A stretch of DNA of 64,000 nucleotides from G965218495 sp965218495 (GCA_965218495.1 OZ244626.1:496001-560000); one strand, 5' to 3'. Shown: positions 8,905-18,469, counted from the stretch's first letter. Numbers and translations are program-made. Notes: generated by a model not told the origin, from the sequence alone.

Positions 8905-9122
8905 AAGGCAATTGCGTTAGATTGGAACAACATTGCGCTCACCGTGAGCGCCTTATCGGAGAAAAGCAACAGGTACGTATATAAGCCTCTACGATAAGTA
9001 CAATTTTCAAACGAAACTCTTGGGCCCGACGTTGCCGATTTCCTGCGTGAGATCCTGCGCGTTTCTGCCCCATCCGGAACCCTTGACAGGCGCGGTCGAA
9101 CTCGGTCGGATCCACAGCCGCC

Positions 9123-12100
9123 TCACTTGATGTGCACGAAGCGTCCCACCAGCACGCTCACTCCCTCGCCCGCCTGAGCGCTCGCTTGCACGCGATACAG
9201 GTACGGACCCGAAGGCAGAGTAACACCGCTCAGGTCTATGCGGCGTTCCCACCCTCCCGAGATGGGCTGAGAGGGTATCGAGAGCATGCGCCGACCCAGC
9301 ACATCCAGCACGTCCACGGTTACATCGGCTCGCCACGGAAGGTCAAAGACGATCTGCGTGGCACGCTGGAAGGGATTAGGGTAGTTGCCCCGCAAAGCGA
9401 ATGCTACTGGTAGCCCGTCGCGCTCATCGTCCCCTGGAGAATGGACGCTGATGCTGGACACCAGATGATCGGCGGGCGGGTCCGTGCCGCTGGCCGACCC
9501 GGGTCCTTCGCCCCGCCGGCAACGCGCCGTCCAGGCGAGCAGGTCGCCGAGGTCATAGCTTCCGTTCCCGTTCCCGAGACTGTCCAGGGCGGCGAGCCGG
9601 TCATCGCTCATGTCTCCGTCCTCCCACAACGCCGCGGCCGCCGTTGCCGGGGTTATGTCGTCTCCGCCAGCCAGCGCTGAGCAGAGGCGCACGGCCCGGT
9701 CTTGCTCCATGGTCCCCGCCGGACCGCGGAGGGTCGCGGACAGCGCGTGCGACAGCGGGCGGCCATCTCCGGTGCAGATGGCGCCGTCCGCGCCGCAGTC
9801 GGTCGTTGCCGGCAACGTGATCGTCACCGGGCCGTTCGAGTTCGGTTTGACTGTCATCTCCCACATCCTGTTGCTCCCTTTCTGTAGGCGCTTGGCACCG
9901 CGCACCGCGCCGCCGCTGGCCTGGAACGCATGGTCGCACATGTCATCCGCGCTCGTCGCCACGTCTTCGCTGAACGCGATCCGGAAGCTGAACGCGGTCT
10001 CGCCGCCGTATCCCTCCGGCGGCAACCCCTCGAACTCCGCAGTCAGCCCCGCCGCATCTCCGCTTTGGCCACTCTGCACCACCGTCACCGTCACCCCCGG
10101 CAGCGGCCAACGGTCGTAGGCGTAATACGCGCCATCGGCAGCGTGGGTCAGCTTCGCCGTCGTGCCGGAGGCCGAGGCCGCGGCGCTCACCGTCACCGTC
10201 TGGCGACGGAACCAGTTCTCGCTCGTGAAGCTCACGCTCACCGGCGACGCCGTCACCGCGCTCACGTCCGAGCTTACCGTCACCTTTACGGGCTTCGCGG
10301 CCCTGGCGTTGGTCGTGGCCATCAGGCGCACCCGATACGTCGCCGAGCGTCCCGCCGCGACCTCGAGGCTTGCGTCGCCCTCGCCGTCCGCCACCTGGAG
10401 CTTCCTGCGGCCCTGCCGATCCACCAGCAGCTTCGTCAGCTGCGGCAGCGCCTCGAACTCGTCGAAGGGGAGCGAAGCCAGCGGCGGATTGTTCTGTAGT
10501 TTCAGACTCTCCAGCGATCGCAGGTCCGAGAACACCCCCGCGGGCAGCGACTGCAGCTCGTTCTTATTCAGCTCGAGCTCCTTCAGTTTCACCAGCCCGT
10601 CGAACACCGCCGCGGGCAGCGACTGCAGTCCGGTCTCCCTCATGTACAGCCTCTCGAGGTTCACCAGCCCCTCGAAGTCGCCCCCTTGCAGGCTCATCGT
10701 GAACGGTGAGTCGATGCTCGGGTTGCGGCCCAGGTCGAGCGACTCCAGCTTTGCCAGATGCGTCTCCTCCACCCCGGAGCAGTCGCCCTTGTAGCTGTGC
10801 CGGTACTTCAGCAGCACCAGCATGCGGTCGCGGACGCGCGGAGTGCGACCGCAGATGCCGGTGTTCGGGTCCGTCGCGCCGGTTCCCGCGTCGGACCACG
10901 CTCCTGTGCCCTCGTCGCTGGTCGCCCGCACCTGCACCTGGTACGACGTGTTCTCCGAGAGGCCCGTGAGCGTCGCCGTGGTGGCGGTGCCGTTGTAGCC
11001 CGCGTCCGTCCAGCTCCCGCTCGTGCCCGCCCGGTACTGCACGTCGTAGTCCGTGATCGCCGGGCCCGCGTTGTCCGGCGCCAACCATATGACCGTCAGG
11101 CTGGAGGACGACGCGGCCGACACCGACGGTGCAGCCGGCGCGGCCGGCGCGGCATCCAGCACCCTCAGCGGCAGGTCGGTCGCGGACTTGACGAAGGCGT
11201 AGCCCTGATGGCTGCTGGGCAGGTTCTGCTCGGTGGTCATCAGGTCGATGTCCGCGGTCACCGCCCCGGTCGTGCCGTCCGTGCGGGTCACGCCCACCCA
11301 CGCGCTCTCCCGCGCCCCGATGGGGACCGTGAGCGTGCTTACATCACCCGCGAGGCCGCCGTTCGCCACGCTAACGCTCAGCGGCACCGCGAACGGCGCC
11401 GCGGCCGGCACCACGGCGCGGATTTCGACGGCGTCCGGGTTCTTCTCCAGCGTCACCGCCAGCGCCAGCGGGTCTACGGCGTTACGATCCAGATAGAGGT
11501 ACTGCAGCGCGGTCAGGCCGGAGAACACGCCGTCGGGAAGCGAGCTGAGGTCGTTGCCGCCCAGATTGAGAGTCGTCAGCGCGGTCAGGCCGGAGAACAC
11601 GCCGTCGGGAAGCGAGCTGAGCTCGTTGTTGTGCAGATAGAGCGTCAACAGCGCGGTCAGGCCGGAGAACACGCCGTCGGGAAGCGAGCTGAGGTCGTTG
11701 TTGCGCAGATCGAGCCTCGTCAGCGCGGTCAGGCGGGAGAACACGCCGTCGGGAAGCGAACTGAAGTCGTTGCTGCTCAGATTGAGACTCGCCAGCGCGG
11801 TCAGGCCGGAGAACACGCCGTCGGGAAGCGAACTGAAGTCGTTGTCGTTCAGATGGAGAGCCGCCAGCGCGGTCAGGCCGGAGAACACGCCGTCGGGAAG
11901 CGAGCTGAGGTCGTTGCCGCCCAGAGTGAGACTCGTCAGCGCGGTCAGGCCGGAGAACACGCCGTCGGGAAGCGAACTGAAGTCGTTGTCGCGCAGATTG
12001 AGCCTCGTCAGCGCGGTCAGGCCGGAGAACACGCCGTCGGGAAGCGAACTGAGCTCGCTGTTGTGCAGAGAGAGCGTCTCCAGCGCGGTCAGGCCGGAGA

Positions 12101-13085
12101 ACACGCCGTCGGGAAGCGAACTGAGCTCGTTGTTGTGCAGAGAGAGCGTCTCCAGCGCGGTCAGGCCGGAGAACACGCCGTCGGGAAGCGAACTGAGCTC
12201 GCTGTTGTGCAGAGAGAGCTCCGTCAGCGCCGTCAGCTCGGAGAAGTCGCCCGGGTGCAGGGACTTGATGCCGGCTACGCTGAGGTCCAGAACAGTCACG
12301 CCCGCCAGTTGCGTCGTCGTTACGTCGGCGCAGTCCGAGACGTTGGCAATTGTATCCACGATCGCGTCCCGCACCTGCTCGGTGCGGCCGCAGACGCCGT
12401 CCTTCGGCGTCACCGGACCCGCCTCCACTGCGGTGCTGGCGTCGCCGCCGGCGTTCACCGTGCGCAACTCGAACGTGTATGCCACGTCGTTGGTCAGGTC
12501 CGTTACCACGACCCAGTCCTCGTGGAGCCCGCCCGGCGCGCTGTCGTTGATCTCCGTCCACGCGGCGGGGTAGACGCCGGTGGTCCTGAACCGGTACTCG
12601 TGGCGCGCGATGTCCGCGTCCTCCGCCGGCGCATCCCAGGTGAGCGTCACCTGCTCGTTGCCGTTCGACGCCGCGAAGCCCGTCGGTGCCGCCGCCCGAA
12701 CGTCCCCCGCCCGCAGCACCGTCAGCGGCAGGCCGCTCGCGGACTCGGCGAAGGCGTAGCCTCGGTGAATAGGCGCAGGGGCGGCCGCGTGATCGGGTCG
12801 ATGTTCGCGGTCACGCCCCCCCCCCCTTTTTTTGGCGCGGGTCACGCCGGCTGGCGCGCCGGCGTCAAGCCCGTCGCCGCTCCGGTCCGCCTCCCACATC
12901 GTCGTGCCGTTTGACCAGATGCCGATGGCTCCGTCAGCAATGGCCCGAGTGGAGGTTGAACTCCCTGTCCTGCTGTCGGCGGTATGGGCCGCGGCGGAGA
13001 GGGGCCAGCCCAGCAGCAGGGCACTGCTCATGACCAGTACACCCGTCCACGCCCAGCGGTCGGTATGAATATGAAGAGGATGCAT
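9123..13085 (-). CDS. Secreted giant LRR/fibronectin-III protein with type IX secretion sorting domain
   Basis: A 1320-residue exported protein. A signal peptide (start MHPLHIHTDR, hydrophobic core VLVMSSALLLGW, ending around SAAAHTA) fixes ATG 13085 better than the upstream open frame to 13163. In order: a fibronectin-III-like domain, a block of 24-residue leucine-rich repeats of the type SSLPDGVFSGLTAL, a second fibronectin-III domain (GLSENTSYQVQVRA), a further LRR set, a beta-rich region, and a C-terminal type A sorting domain (GNYPNPFQ, then DVLGRR and SGPYLYRV). Such LRR proteins bind proteins or surfaces in other bacteria; the ligand here is unknown. A run of 7 A and 11 G on the coding strand lies inside the gene at 12817-12834. 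Confidence 0.85.
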   Translation of the reverse strand: MHPLHIHTDRWAWTGVLVMSSALLLGWPLSAAAHTADSRTGSSTSTRAIADGAIGIWSNGTTMWEADRSGDGLDAGAPAGVTRAKKRGGGRDREHRPDHAAAPAPIHRGYAFAESASGLPLTVLRAGDVRAAAPTGFAASNGNEQVTLTWDAPAEDADIARHEYRFRTTGVYPAAWTEINDSAPGGLHEDWVVVTDLTNDVAYTFELRTVNAGGDASTAVEAGPVTPKDGVCGRTEQVRDAIVDTIANVSDCADVTTTQLAGVTVLDLSVAGIKSLHPGDFSELTALTELSLHNSELSSLPDGVFSGLTALETLSLHNNELSSLPDGVFSGLTALETLSLHNSELSSLPDGVFSGLTALTRLNLRDNDFSSLPDGVFSGLTALTSLTLGGNDLSSLPDGVFSGLTALAALHLNDNDFSSLPDGVFSGLTALASLNLSSNDFSSLPDGVFSRLTALTRLDLRNNDLSSLPDGVFSGLTALLTLYLHNNELSSLPDGVFSGLTALTTLNLGGNDLSSLPDGVFSGLTALQYLYLDRNAVDPLALAVTLEKNPDAVEIRAVVPAAAPFAVPLSVSVANGGLAGDVSTLTVPIGARESAWVGVTRTDGTTGAVTADIDLMTTEQNLPSSHQGYAFVKSATDLPLRVLDAAPAAPAAPSVSAASSSSLTVIWLAPDNAGPAITDYDVQYRAGTSGSWTDAGYNGTATTATLTGLSENTSYQVQVRATSDEGTGAWSDAGTGATDPNTGICGRTPRVRDRMLVLLKYRHSYKGDCSGVEETHLAKLESLDLGRNPSIDSPFTMSLQGGDFEGLVNLERLYMRETGLQSLPAAVFDGLVKLKELELNKNELQSLPAGVFSDLRSLESLKLQNNPPLASLPFDEFEALPQLTKLLVDRQGRRKLQVADGEGDASLEVAAGRSATYRVRLMATTNARAAKPVKVTVSSDVSAVTASPVSVSFTSENWFRRQTVTVSAAASASGTTAKLTHAADGAYYAYDRWPLPGVTVTVVQSGQSGDAAGLTAEFEGLPPEGYGGETAFSFRIAFSEDVATSADDMCDHAFQASGGAVRGAKRLQKGSNRMWEMTVKPNSNGPVTITLPATTDCGADGAICTGDGRPLSHALSATLRGPAGTMEQDRAVRLCSALAGGDDITPATAAAALWEDGDMSDDRLAALDSLGNGNGSYDLGDLLAWTARCRRGEGPGSASGTDPPADHLVSSISVHSPGDDERDGLPVAFALRGNYPNPFQRATQIVFDLPWRADVTVDVLDVLGRRMLSIPSQPISGGWERRIDLSGVTLPSGPYLYRVQASAQAGEGVSVLVGRFVHIK
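11495..12245 (-). repeat. Tandem 72-bp DNA repeats encoding 24-residue LRRs
   Basis: About ten copies spaced exactly 72 bp, with a nearly invariant core starting GCGCGGTCAGGCCGGAGAAC on the plus strand and a variable remainder that changes the solvent-facing LRR positions. Only a few bases differ between cores, indicating recent expansion or gene conversion. Confidence 0.9.
12817..12834 (-). repeat. Homopolymer tract A7-G11 inside the LRR gene
   Basis: On the plus strand 11 C followed by 7 T. The present length keeps the gene open. The sequence just downstream of the tract, read one base out of frame, encodes VTANIDPIT, which matches VTADIDLMT in the second internal copy; this suggests past slippage. 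Confidence 0.7.
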
Positions 13086-13463
13086 CCGAATGCAGGCTGG
13101 AAAATTAGGGGAGTGGAGTAGCGATACGAGGATAATACAAACTGATGCTGTAAAAGTGACCAAAATGTGATATTATGAATTTCAGTTGTGATCATATGAA
13201 TATAGTGGCAAATTGCTACGTAGTGATTGCCCGAAAAAGGCCTATTGGGAGCAATATGCGGGCAGATTGTGGATGGGCGGTAAGCCTGTTGTCGCGGTCA
13301 GGGGTGTGCGCAAGGTGTGCAGCCTCCGAATATGAGTGGATTTGGCACAAAGCCGCGGCCTTCAGCCAGCTTTTCATGCCATTGCACTACAAACACGATA
13401 TAGGTTTGCGCTCTCCCCATTGCAAGGAGTCTGGCTTGCTCCGGTGGCGGCGCTGGTAGGGCC
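13086..13463. other. Non-coding leader of the LRR gene and IS flank
   Basis: An AT-richer stretch around 13100-13220 is the likely promoter area for the minus-strand LRR gene. The remainder runs to the end of the ISNCY-type transposase. I see no supported gene. Confidence 0.4.
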
Positions 13464-14888
13464 CTATTGCGCCCTACTGCGAGCCTGGCGCCACTTTCGT
13501 CGGCGCGCTTCCTTCTGCTTCAGAACCTGACCTATGCGGTGCACATTGGTGGCCACCACTACCAGTGCCAGCGTCCTGTCGAAGCCGGCCTTGCCGTGGG
13601 TGCGCACTAGTGACATGCCCCGGTGATGGAGGTTATTGATCGCCGACTCTACGGCCGGGTGTTGACGCCGGGCTGCCACGAAGTCCGGATGGGTCTCCCG
13701 TTCGCGGTCCGCTTTACGGTGCCGCCCCTTCCGGGGCATCACGTTCAGGTCCAACAACTTGTCAAGCTGCTCGCGATTCTCTGGCGTGTAAAACCCCTTG
13801 TCCATACTGCATGATGCCAGCGCCGGATAGCGCCGCTTCGCCTCTGCAAGGAACGGCACGATCATGTCCTGGTCGCCACCTTCGTGTTGCACGTAGTGGC
13901 GCAGAATGAATTGGTGCTGATCCTCCAGCACGCACACCGGTACGCCCAACTCTGCCATCACGCCCGCCTTCCCTTTGTCGATCCAGCGCGTGTGGGGCTC
14001 ATGCACGGAGAAAAGCTTCTGGCCGTGCGGAATCTTCTCGCCCTGGATCAAACGGCGCGACACCTGGTCTATCAGCTGCTCTCCAGTCCGCAAATACCAC
14101 GACACTTCCGCGCTTTCAACATCGTTTTGCCTCAATATCGCTTGCGTAGCCGCTGCCTTCGACACGATAGTGCGGCAAAGTGCCAGGTAGTTTGCCACTT
14201 TCGACGTACTACGCCACTGCCGGGAAGTGCGCACGCGATAAAAGGCGCGCTCCATTTTCTTGATCCAGGCCTGCGACTTGCGCCAGCCCGCTATCGCATG
14301 CTTTTGGCACAGACGTGCCAGCTTCCTGATCAGACGGCGCAGCGCATCCCACAGCAAACGGACATCGGTGGGCCACTCCACATGGGTCTTCGCAACCGCT
14401 GAGTCGGCCCGGCAGTGAAGCGGATCCGATGACCTGTGCTTCAACAGCTGATGCCCACGGGCCACCACCACCGCATTGATCTGCTGCAGCGTCTCCTCGG
14501 TAAGCAGACGCACGTTGTCAATAACGGTCTGCAGGCGATACTGGTGCTTATCTCCAAAATCTGCATGCCCCAGCATCTGGCGCAACGCCGTGTGAAAGTT
14601 CGCCAATTCCACCAGACGGTCGAAGTCGCAGTCGAGCGCCTTCTGCAGCGTGCCCAGCACGAAGATCCGCCACAGGCACAGGCCCGGGCGACCACGCCGC
14701 AAATTGACCTTCGCGCCTAACTGCTCCCGCAGAATCGCGAACACCCGCTCGCGGGTCTCGCGGTGCGTGAAGATGTCCTGCAGTCCACGGAGTACGGCCG
14801 GAATATCGTCTCTGGACCGAGCGTCAAAGCTGATCTCTCCAATGGGCGTGTGCCCAAGCTCAAACTGTGACTCGAAGATCGCGCGCAT
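13464..14888 (-). CDS. ISNCY-type (DDE) transposase
   Basis: A 474-residue transposase that looks intact. An N-terminal helical region carries KVNLRRGRPGLCLWRIFVLG. The core has HCRADSAVAKTHVEWPTD (probable first Asp), then HEPHTRWIDKGKAG, then SMDKGFYTPEN (second Asp) and RRQHPAVESAINNLHHRGM (Glu). This resembles transposases grouped as ISNCY (ISLbi1-like) and the wider IS5/IS4 set. Inverted repeats and target duplication could not be fixed by eye, so element limits are left open. Confidence 0.75.
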   Translation of the reverse strand: MRAIFESQFELGHTPIGEISFDARSRDDIPAVLRGLQDIFTHRETRERVFAILREQLGAKVNLRRGRPGLCLWRIFVLGTLQKALDCDFDRLVELANFHTALRQMLGHADFGDKHQYRLQTVIDNVRLLTEETLQQINAVVVARGHQLLKHRSSDPLHCRADSAVAKTHVEWPTDVRLLWDALRRLIRKLARLCQKHAIAGWRKSQAWIKKMERAFYRVRTSRQWRSTSKVANYLALCRTIVSKAAATQAILRQNDVESAEVSWYLRTGEQLIDQVSRRLIQGEKIPHGQKLFSVHEPHTRWIDKGKAGVMAELGVPVCVLEDQHQFILRHYVQHEGGDQDMIVPFLAEAKRRYPALASCSMDKGFYTPENREQLDKLLDLNVMPRKGRHRKADRERETHPDFVAARRQHPAVESAINNLHHRGMSLVRTHGKAGFDRTLALVVVATNVHRIGQVLKQKEARRRKWRQARSRAQ

Positions 14889-15171
14889 GGCAGTAAATCG
14901 GGCGAATGTTGGGGCAGAAGCGTACTAATCACGCCAATAACGGTACTAAGATCGGAAAACGGCGCAACATTCGCTAAAACGACGCAGGCAGCCGTTGGGG
15001 AAACTGCCCCGAAAACAGCCGCTCGACACTCCAAAATGCCCGATTTTCCGCCGCACGCGCCCGTACATCCGCCCTATGCGCCCAAGACTGCCGGTCTGCA
15101 GAGCCGATCAGGCATTTTTCGGGCAAGCACTACGTAAGCGTCCGATCATCTCGTCATGTGCCAACAAAAAC
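14889..15171. other. Intergenic stretch upstream of the ISNCY-type transposase
   Basis: No gene. It probably holds the outer end of the ISNCY-type element, but no inverted-repeat partner was recognised. Confidence 0.35.
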
Positions 15172-15260
15172 GGCTCTACCCCTGTTTTAGTGGGTAAACT
15201 CACCTGCGGACGCTTTCGGGGTATAGATCCAGGCCTCCGAGGTGAAAGTAAATGGCGTTA
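15172..15260 (-). mobile_element. ISL3 end fragment
   Basis: About 89 bp nearly identical to 4506-4590, beginning with the GGCTCTACCCC terminal repeat and running into the C-terminal coding end of the transposase before the match stops at about 15260. It is a leftover of a second ISL3 copy, cut short by the sequence carrying the IS1380 transposase. Confidence 0.85.
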
Positions 15261-15349
15261 GCCCGGAAAACTCACCAGAGTGCCAAGAATTGGAACTCAA
15301 TGCCCCACGTAAGTGTTTGATATGCAATCGGTTATAACCATCTTTTTCA

Positions 15350-16326
15350 GTGCGAGTGAACAAAACAGACTGTCATACTGAAGCGCTTCGTTTCGAGAAC
15401 TTGGGACGGCGTAAAGTGGTCGGAAAGTTCGACGGTGGCCCCATGTCCTCGGACGCAGGTGCGCTGCTGTTACGGGAGGCCGACCGGAAGTTCGACGTCA
15501 TAGGCCGCTTGGCCGCCTGCTTCACCGACCACCGTGATCCCAACAGAGTCGAGCATACCGTGGAGGCGATGCTCAGGCAACGGGTCTACGCGATATGCTT
15601 GGGCTACGAAGACGTGAACGACCATGACCGCCTGCGGGACGATCCCGTGTTGGCCATGGGCGTGGGCTGCGAGGATGTAACAGGTGCGCACCGGGCACGG
15701 GAACGCGACCAGGGACATCCGCTGGCGAGTTCCAGCACACTGAACCGACTGGAGCTCGGCTCAAAAGAAGGGGCCGCATCGCACAGGTACAAGCGCATCG
15801 TAGCGGACCCTGAAAAGATCGACACCATGCTCACGGACTTGTTCATGGATATCACGGACGAGGAGCCAGAGCACATCGTGTTGGATCTCGATGCTACCGA
15901 TGACGCGATTCACGGCCAGCAGGAGGGGCGCTTCTTTCATGGTTACTATGGCCACTATTGCTACCTGCCGCTGTACATCGTTAGCGGTAAGCATGTGCTG
16001 GCCGCTCGTCTGCGCCCCTCCAACATGGACGCATCAGCGGGCACGATAGAGGAGTTGGCGCCGGTGGTAGCGCGTATCCGAGCGCGGTGGCCGCAGGTAC
16101 CCATCTGGATTCGTGCAGATGCAGGATTCTGCCGCGATGATATCATGGCATGGTGCGAAGCGCAGGGCCTGCACTACATCATTGGTATGCCGCGCAATGC
16201 GCGGCTGCAACGCATCATTGAGGAGGCTATGGAGCAGAGTCAGGCCACCTGCGAGGCCAGCGGGCAGCCTTCGCGGCGCTTCCGCAGCTTCGAGTACCGA
16301 ACGAAGGAGAGCGCCAGGCTAACTGG
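15350..16326 (+). pseudogene. IS1380-family transposase, 3'-truncated
   Basis: The N-terminal two-thirds of an IS1380 transposase are in frame: FDGGPMSSDAGALLLREAD, ICLGYEDVNDHDRLRDDP, the DDE segment LDLDATDDAIHG (first Asp), GFFHGYYGHY-like (here GRFFHGYYGHYCYLPL), and WIRADAGFCRDDIM (second Asp). After RSFEYRTKESAR the protein pattern stops abruptly and continues as Arg/Ser-rich non-coding translation to 16663. The C-terminal third with the catalytic Glu is missing, so the gene is dead as it stands. The break coincides with what looks like a group II intron 5' end. The start is GTG 15350 or GTG 15356. Confidence 0.85.
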
Positions 16327-16720
16327 TGCCAGTACAGGGAGTGCAAGTCTCCCGTTGCGAATGATTAACCATCCACGCATCTCCTCGAGCCGTGCGTTTG
16401 TACCCGTGAGGGTACAGGCGAAGCGTCGGCAGAGGCGCGTGTGGGCAGGGCTAATGAGCACCGAAAGACGTATAGTCCGGGATGCCGAGGCTTTTTCTTC
16501 GGTCGAAGGCAACACCTTCTTCGCCGCTCAAGGTGAGGCGGAGGAGGCCCCCGCGGTGTCGGAGAACCCATGCACGCACGTACGTACTGCACCGGGACCT
16601 GGGAGGTCTTCAACTCGCCCCGCGGTCGTGCGGGGCCGCAAAGGAAAGGCGCTTGCGCCGTAACCGGAGATGCACGAGTTGAAGAAGTCAGATGATCCCA
16701 TACGGTGTGCTGGGCAGCGC
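16327..16720 (+). mobile_element. Probable group II intron 5' fragment
   Basis: From about GTGCCAGTACAGGG the sequence follows the layout I know from bacterial group II intron 5' halves: a GAGTGCAAGTCTC stem, GAATGATTAACCATCC, GAGCCGTGCG, GGCGAAGCGTCGGCAGAGG, AATGAGCACCGAAAG, a GGACCTGGGAGGTC motif and GAAGAAGTCAGATGATCCC just before where the reverse transcriptase would begin. No reverse transcriptase ORF and no domain V/VI are present, so it is a truncated, inactive piece. The assignment is by remembered consensus, not by structure folding. Confidence 0.5.
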
Positions 16721-16942
16721 CCAGATCAGGTGGGTTCAAATCCCACTGGCGCCCGGATAGGGGGTGCCATATCCAAAGACGGGACTCCCTACCATTTTGT
16801 CAAGTACGAAGCAAGAAAAAAATGTCATTCAAATCGAAAAAAAAGCGGGGATTGCACATTTTTAAGTTGGGTTTCGGCGGCTTCTGCCGAGATGGGCCCT
16901 CAAAGTAGATATCTTTTGGCAATAGATGGCGCTACGGGCCGA

Positions 16943-17000
16943 GTGTGTGGGTGCAAATGGGACGGTGCAAGCTTATATGGGCCCAAATGCGTGCTCACAC
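16943..17000 (+). other. Conserved long hairpin in the IS256 element end
   Basis: GTGTG pairs with CACAC and, inside, GCAAATGGG pairs with CCCAAATGC across a variable loop. The same structure occurs in copy 2 at 63630-63687, where the loop differs and one base change (CCCAATTGC) adds a pair. It lies between the terminal repeat and the transposase stop; it may be a terminator, a transposase-binding site or an RNA structure. Confidence 0.45.
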
Positions 17001-17140
17001 GCGGATTTTCGGGCGCAGGCAGGCTCGTGGAGTGACTTCTCGGGCACGAAATCCCGCAGGAATCCTCTGATTGCACGCGTAAGCGGCGATCGTGGCAGGG
17101 TGCAGCGCCTCAGAGCGTCCGGACAGCTGCGGGTTTTGCG

Positions 17141-18469
17141 TTATGCCAGCGTCAGCAGCGCACTACTGCGCGGGGGGCATTGAGCGCCAGGTGTTGCCTT
17201 TGCAGCCCCCTGGGGCCGGCAGACCGAATCCCCACTAACCCATCGATCCCCGGAGGTGGTCAGGGCCTCGGTCAGCTCCTTCATGTCCTCCCGGCGTATC
17301 GGCTTCAGATTCGACTCGTACTGCATGAATATCGCCCCGCACCAGCGCTGACGCATCCCCGATGATCCCCAGCGCTTCACGTTCCGTGATCGGTTCGCAA
17401 TAATGCTGTTGAGGTTCTCGATGATGTTCGTCGTCTTCAGACTGTCTCTGACAGCCTGGTTCCGCACCCCCAACCGGTGAAGCGTCAGCGTATCCTCCAA
17501 ACCCTCCTCCAGACTGCGTGCGGCCTTCGGACACGATCGCTGCAGCGCTCCATGCAGCGACACAAGCGCCGCCCGTGCCTCCTTGTACGTGGGTAGCTCC
17601 CATGCCGCCTGAAGCCGACGCTTCATATGCGTGGCCGCTGGCTCGCTCTTGATGTGACGCGTCACATTGGTACGCTTGTGCCATTGGCAGCGCTGGAATT
17701 CGACCGCATCCCCAAACACCGCGCTGATCCCCTTGCGAAGCCCGCGGCTGCCGTCCACCTGTGCCAACAGCTTGTCGGTATGGGTGAAGCCCCGACGCAG
17801 CAGATCCTGCAACAGGGACTCCACCTGCGCACTGTTCTCGGTACGGCTTTCTGCAAAGCCCAATACGACCTTCTCACCCTCGGTCGTGATGCCCATCGCT
17901 ACGATCATCTGCACACCAGCCAGATACTTGCCATCAAGCAGGAGCACCGCAAAGGTGTGCTGATCGAAGCGGCGCGTCTCAAATTCCTTCAGTAGCGCTG
18001 CCGTCTGCGTAACGAAGGCGTTGCCGACGCTGCTGGCACTCAACCCCAGACTATCGGTGAAGACCTGGGCCGCCTGCCTGTAATTGCGCCGCGACAGTCC
18101 ACTCAGCAACCCCCTGGTCACGCTTTCCCGGTCCATAAGCCCACGCTTGCGCAAGAGGCGGTACGTTTGCAGAGGACGCTCCTTTCGGGTTCGTACATTC
18201 CGTACGCGCGGAACGCGGACCGCAATGCGCTCCAAACCGACGCGGATGGAACCCGGATTCGTCCCCCAGCGCTGAAAGCCTGTCTTATGGTGCTTCCCAC
18301 GGGCGCCGCATATGAAGTGGGCCTCGGCTTCCATGACCCATGTGGCCATCTTGGTAAGAAGATCATCGAGATATCCAAGGCAGCTGGCCAGGCCGATGAA
18401 ATTCCTTTGCGCAAGCCCGCGAAGGTCCTCGATGAGTGATTGATCCAGCATAGGGGTATGGGTCATCAT
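17141..18469 (-). CDS. IS256-family transposase
   Basis: A 442-residue mutator-type DDE transposase. Key stretches are RVPRVRNVRTRKERPLQTY, the first Asp in LLLDGKYLAGVQ, the second Asp in AQVDGSRGLRKGIS with the Cys/His pair of FQRCQWHKR, and the Glu in TTNIIENLNS. All three catalytic residues are present. Its ATG overlaps the stop of the upstream accessory gene by 4 bp (ATGA), so translation is probably coupled. Compared with copy 2, a 2-bp length difference near 17170 moves the C-terminus into another frame, adding a short unrelated tail; the core is unaffected. Confidence 0.92.
   Translation of the reverse strand: MMTHTPMLDQSLIEDLRGLAQRNFIGLASCLGYLDDLLTKMATWVMEAEAHFICGARGKHHKTGFQRWGTNPGSIRVGLERIAVRVPRVRNVRTRKERPLQTYRLLRKRGLMDRESVTRGLLSGLSRRNYRQAAQVFTDSLGLSASSVGNAFVTQTAALLKEFETRRFDQHTFAVLLLDGKYLAGVQMIVAMGITTEGEKVVLGFAESRTENSAQVESLLQDLLRRGFTHTDKLLAQVDGSRGLRKGISAVFGDAVEFQRCQWHKRTNVTRHIKSEPAATHMKRRLQAAWELPTYKEARAALVSLHGALQRSCPKAARSLEEGLEDTLTLHRLGVRNQAVRDSLKTTNIIENLNSIIANRSRNVKRWGSSGMRQRWCGAIFMQYESNLKPIRREDMKELTEALTTSGDRWVSGDSVCRPQGAAKATPGAQCPPRSSALLTLA

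Noticed and set aside
11495..12245. Regular 72-bp repeats considered as a CRISPR array
   Set aside because: The repeats are in frame within a long gene, encode leucine-rich repeats, and the 'spacers' vary only at a few positions.
10758..12914. 718-codon plus-strand open frame opposite the LRR gene
   Set aside because: It mirrors the repeats as His/Arg/Gln-rich nonsense; the minus strand has a signal peptide, known domains and a sorting domain.
13175..13459. 94-codon plus-strand frame
   Set aside because: No recognisable protein character; the interval is the leader of the LRR gene and an IS flank.
16729..16755. tRNA-like T-arm (GTGGG, TTCAAAT, CCCAC) followed by TGGCGCC
   Set aside because: No matching acceptor, D-arm or anticodon arm upstream; it lies in the intron-like fragment. 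It could be a tRNA 3' stub, but that is not supportable.
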